64,000 nucleotides of DNA from Deltaproteobacteria bacterium HGW-Deltaproteobacteria-15 (GTDB lineage Bacteria > Desulfobacterota > DSM-4660 > Desulfatiglandales > HGW-15): NCBI GenBank assembly GCA_002840535.1, contig PHBH01000037.1, positions 1 through 64,000 of the forward strand, written 5' to 3'. The notes under the pieces were generated by a model that ran no database searches, was not told the DNA's origin, and saw nothing but the letters and a program-made list of their open reading frames with translations. Within the stretch, counting starts at the first letter, position 1. Every line of letters begins with the position of its first letter. The position numbers and the translations under genes were made by a program. Shown here one piece after another: positions 63,201 to 64,000 of the stretch.

Positions 63201-63996
63201 CTGCGATTTCGAGAGCGAGCTTGAGAGCCTCGTCACCGACAATGGCAACGTCGGCATAGATGACAGATGTCTTCTCGATCTCATCAGATAAATTTCTCCG
63301 TCCGTTAAAAAGCTCAAACGCAAAACGAGATTTGCCAAAGCCTGAAGGCCCTGCAATTCGCAGTGTGCCCTTATCCTTGGCCAAGAACTCTAAAGCGGCT
63401 TCAGAAGCCTGTTCAAAGGTCCACGCGTTCCGGTTGCGATCCTTTCGCTCTGCCTCCGGAATGACCTCGTTTACCGGCGCAAACCGCGGCGTTTCGTCTG
63501 CGACCCAGGGCACTTCAGCAATATCGGGGCTGCGCCCCCATGCCTCATGAGACAGAAAGCCTACGAGTGTGCGTCGGCGGTGAAGCTCCGCAAGCCAGAG
63601 AGCCACCGACGGATGAGTGTTAACCCAATCTGCGATACGATTTGCGTCATAAATCTCTATCGCCCCTGCATTGGATGGATCCTCGCCGCCTGCGCGTATA
63701 GCCGACTCAATAGCTTCCCTCAACTGCTTGACCTTCTGTCCTGTAAACGCATGCGAACAGAATAGGACATAAGCGCCATTTCGTGACAGGACCTCTGCCA
63801 CAGCGGCATTCAACTTTGCCGGACCTTTTCGTGTCTTCTTCAGGATCTCGGCCGCAACCTTTTGTCTGGTAAGATTCTGAGCTTTCGACTGGAAGATGCA
63901 GAATCGTTCAGGGAAGTAGTCGGTTGATCCAGCACCGCTGGTCCACTCCACTCGGCCATCTTCCCCTTCATCAGCTACTGTGATTTGCAGGGGCAC
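60241..63996 (-). CDS. Large nuclease-like/P-loop NTPase protein (possible 5' truncation)
   Basis: 1251 residues are visible. The best start in the window is a GTG at 63996, but the frame stays open to the edge, so the true start may lie outside. Residues 10-45 (EDGRVEWTS, then FCIFQSKAQ) fit a PD-(D/E)xK nuclease of the restriction type, with QxK in place of ExK. Residues 212-223 hold Walker A (RIAGPSGFGKSR) and about 270 Walker B (AILVVDECSDE). The C-terminal 850 residues are helical repeats without a named domain. This architecture resembles STAND-type defence ATPases with an N-terminal nuclease (Avs-like), but I cannot place it in a named type. It is intact over the visible part. Confidence 0.75.
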   Translation of the reverse strand: MPLQITVADEGEDGRVEWTSGAGSTDYFPERFCIFQSKAQNLTRQKVAAEILKKTRKGPAKLNAAVAEVLSRNGAYVLFCSHAFTGQKVKQLREAIESAIRAGGEDPSNAGAIEIYDANRIADWVNTHPSVALWLAELHRRRTLVGFLSHEAWGRSPDIAEVPWVADETPRFAPVNEVIPEAERKDRNRNAWTFEQASEAALEFLAKDKGTLRIAGPSGFGKSRFAFELFNGRRNLSDEIEKTSVIYADVAIVGDEALKLALEIADSGFPAILVVDECSDENNTKLAEIARRVGSRLRLVTIDIETKVLEAAHTLVLHLEPAGDEMIGAIAQSVTPTLGESVTRLIQELAKGFPKMAVLAAQQKGIRRKAIRSAQEMLDRVIWGRRQRNENAQKALELLSLFEWVGFKGRVADEVGVIAQNLAGMTKDEFVEGIKSFRSRGIITERGDFVQVSPIPLAAALGANRLSVLPNGRLAAFFTLAPERLKKSLLQRMRWLDTHDEAKDFARRILDPAYMGNLQILNTDPGAECLDRLVHVDPDLAMATIQRAFGELDDEGLKAIDAGRRNLVWALEKLAFRKETFEGAATLLRRLAACETETRISNNATGQFKQLYQLYLSGTEAEPGLRLLVLDDGLRSLYPKERQVCLEALDQMLDTDHFSRSGGAEEIGSGEHLQDWVPKTYGEMRDFLRAGVKRLISIADSKDPLALRAKEILGSHIRGLISALPLEEVKAMVSCIVNRYGFWIEAVKGVNHWLYYDRRGAPRKVGRDVHVYFEELLPSDPVELVALYTHGWSADFHDPDVDYDREERSHIDFEYASRKALELAEVIASNPSATNRVLERLVTSDAKNVFPLARRLAELSPNVKKLFKTALSKAEQREEPPNQQFFDGLISGADNRDPSAARECIRLGLRSEKLKKAVISMIGSVKLQPKDIHLVISLLRSKKIPPAQCAYLSYGQRMAHLDIKDIILLLEELASCGAEGPWTVLDIVSLILHGAKKKPPKPLILFLRNVLASPGLFTIPPHRNMDGYRMESIVEILAHNNQIGRPLARALVKQLLSICTPNMGGVFNVLKHPVRGALKALIDRHPREVWVEVARILQGKDLPVRHRLEQLIQPDHKDHLGRGLLHSLPESFYLEWVRKDAPNRASIVVEWLPVAKKEEDGTLTWHPALQDFIAEFGNQDRVLRTVASRLHPRSWSGSLVPHLERQLKLVKSWSAHAHPQVRKWARCQVAAIGAQIEAEKKRDEENEVRYS

Positions 63997-64000
63997 AGTG

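Overview
The window looks like a chromosome segment of an anaerobic, Desulfobacterota-like (deltaproteobacterial) bacterium. This is an inference from a mid-50s GC impression, a B12-dependent acyl-CoA mutase with split subunits, TRAP transport, a sigma54 activator and the overall protein flavour. No rRNA or complete tRNA is present, so the taxonomy is not proven.

Region 1 (1-7.6 kb): on the minus strand lie a histidine kinase, a Tat-exported ABC solute-binding protein and a truncated sugar-type ABC permease, with a perfect LacI-type palindrome upstream of the transporter. On the plus strand are a lipoprotein M48 protease, a TrmB-like tRNA methyltransferase and a YtfJ-like periplasmic protein.

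Region 2 (8-19.4 kb): a catabolic block built around CoA esters. It has a TetR regulator, a two-gene B12 acyl-CoA mutase (minus strand) and a plus-strand run of MmgE/PrpD protein, acyl-CoA ligase, FrdA-like flavoprotein, TRAP transporter (DctQ, DctM, DctP) and a receiver protein. Near-identical 18-bp palindromes sit in front of tetR and of the mutase gene, which points to one regulon. The carboxylic acid substrate is unknown.

Region 3 (20.2-54.4 kb): a complete extracellular contractile injection system (eCIS, PVC/Afp-like). A sigma54 activator gene is followed by a very good -24/-12 promoter. Then come a small leader gene, DUF4255 protein, a hypothetical, sheath, two tube proteins, DUF5908, LysM baseplate, VgrG-like spike, PAAR tip, gp25, baseplate-J protein, Pvc12-like protein, a large fibre-like protein, tape measure and AAA+ ATPase. 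Putative payloads follow: a 1543-residue DUF4157 protein ending in a nuclease-like domain, and M6 and S8 proteases that both lack signal peptides. A cupin and a small protein close the block. Unusual features are a WD40-like propeller inside the baseplate-J protein and a ~230-residue insertion in the sheath.

Region 4 (54.4-64 kb): a defence or mobile island. It has a toxin-antitoxin pair with a frameshifted MqsR-like toxin and an intact MqsA/Panacea-like antitoxin, then a tRNA-Val 3' fragment (an integration scar). On the minus strand follow a SIR2-like protein, a TIR protein, two proteins of unknown function and a large protein with a nuclease-like N-terminus and a P-loop NTPase that may run past the window edge. 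A ~110-bp direct repeat lies upstream of both the SIR2 and the TIR gene.
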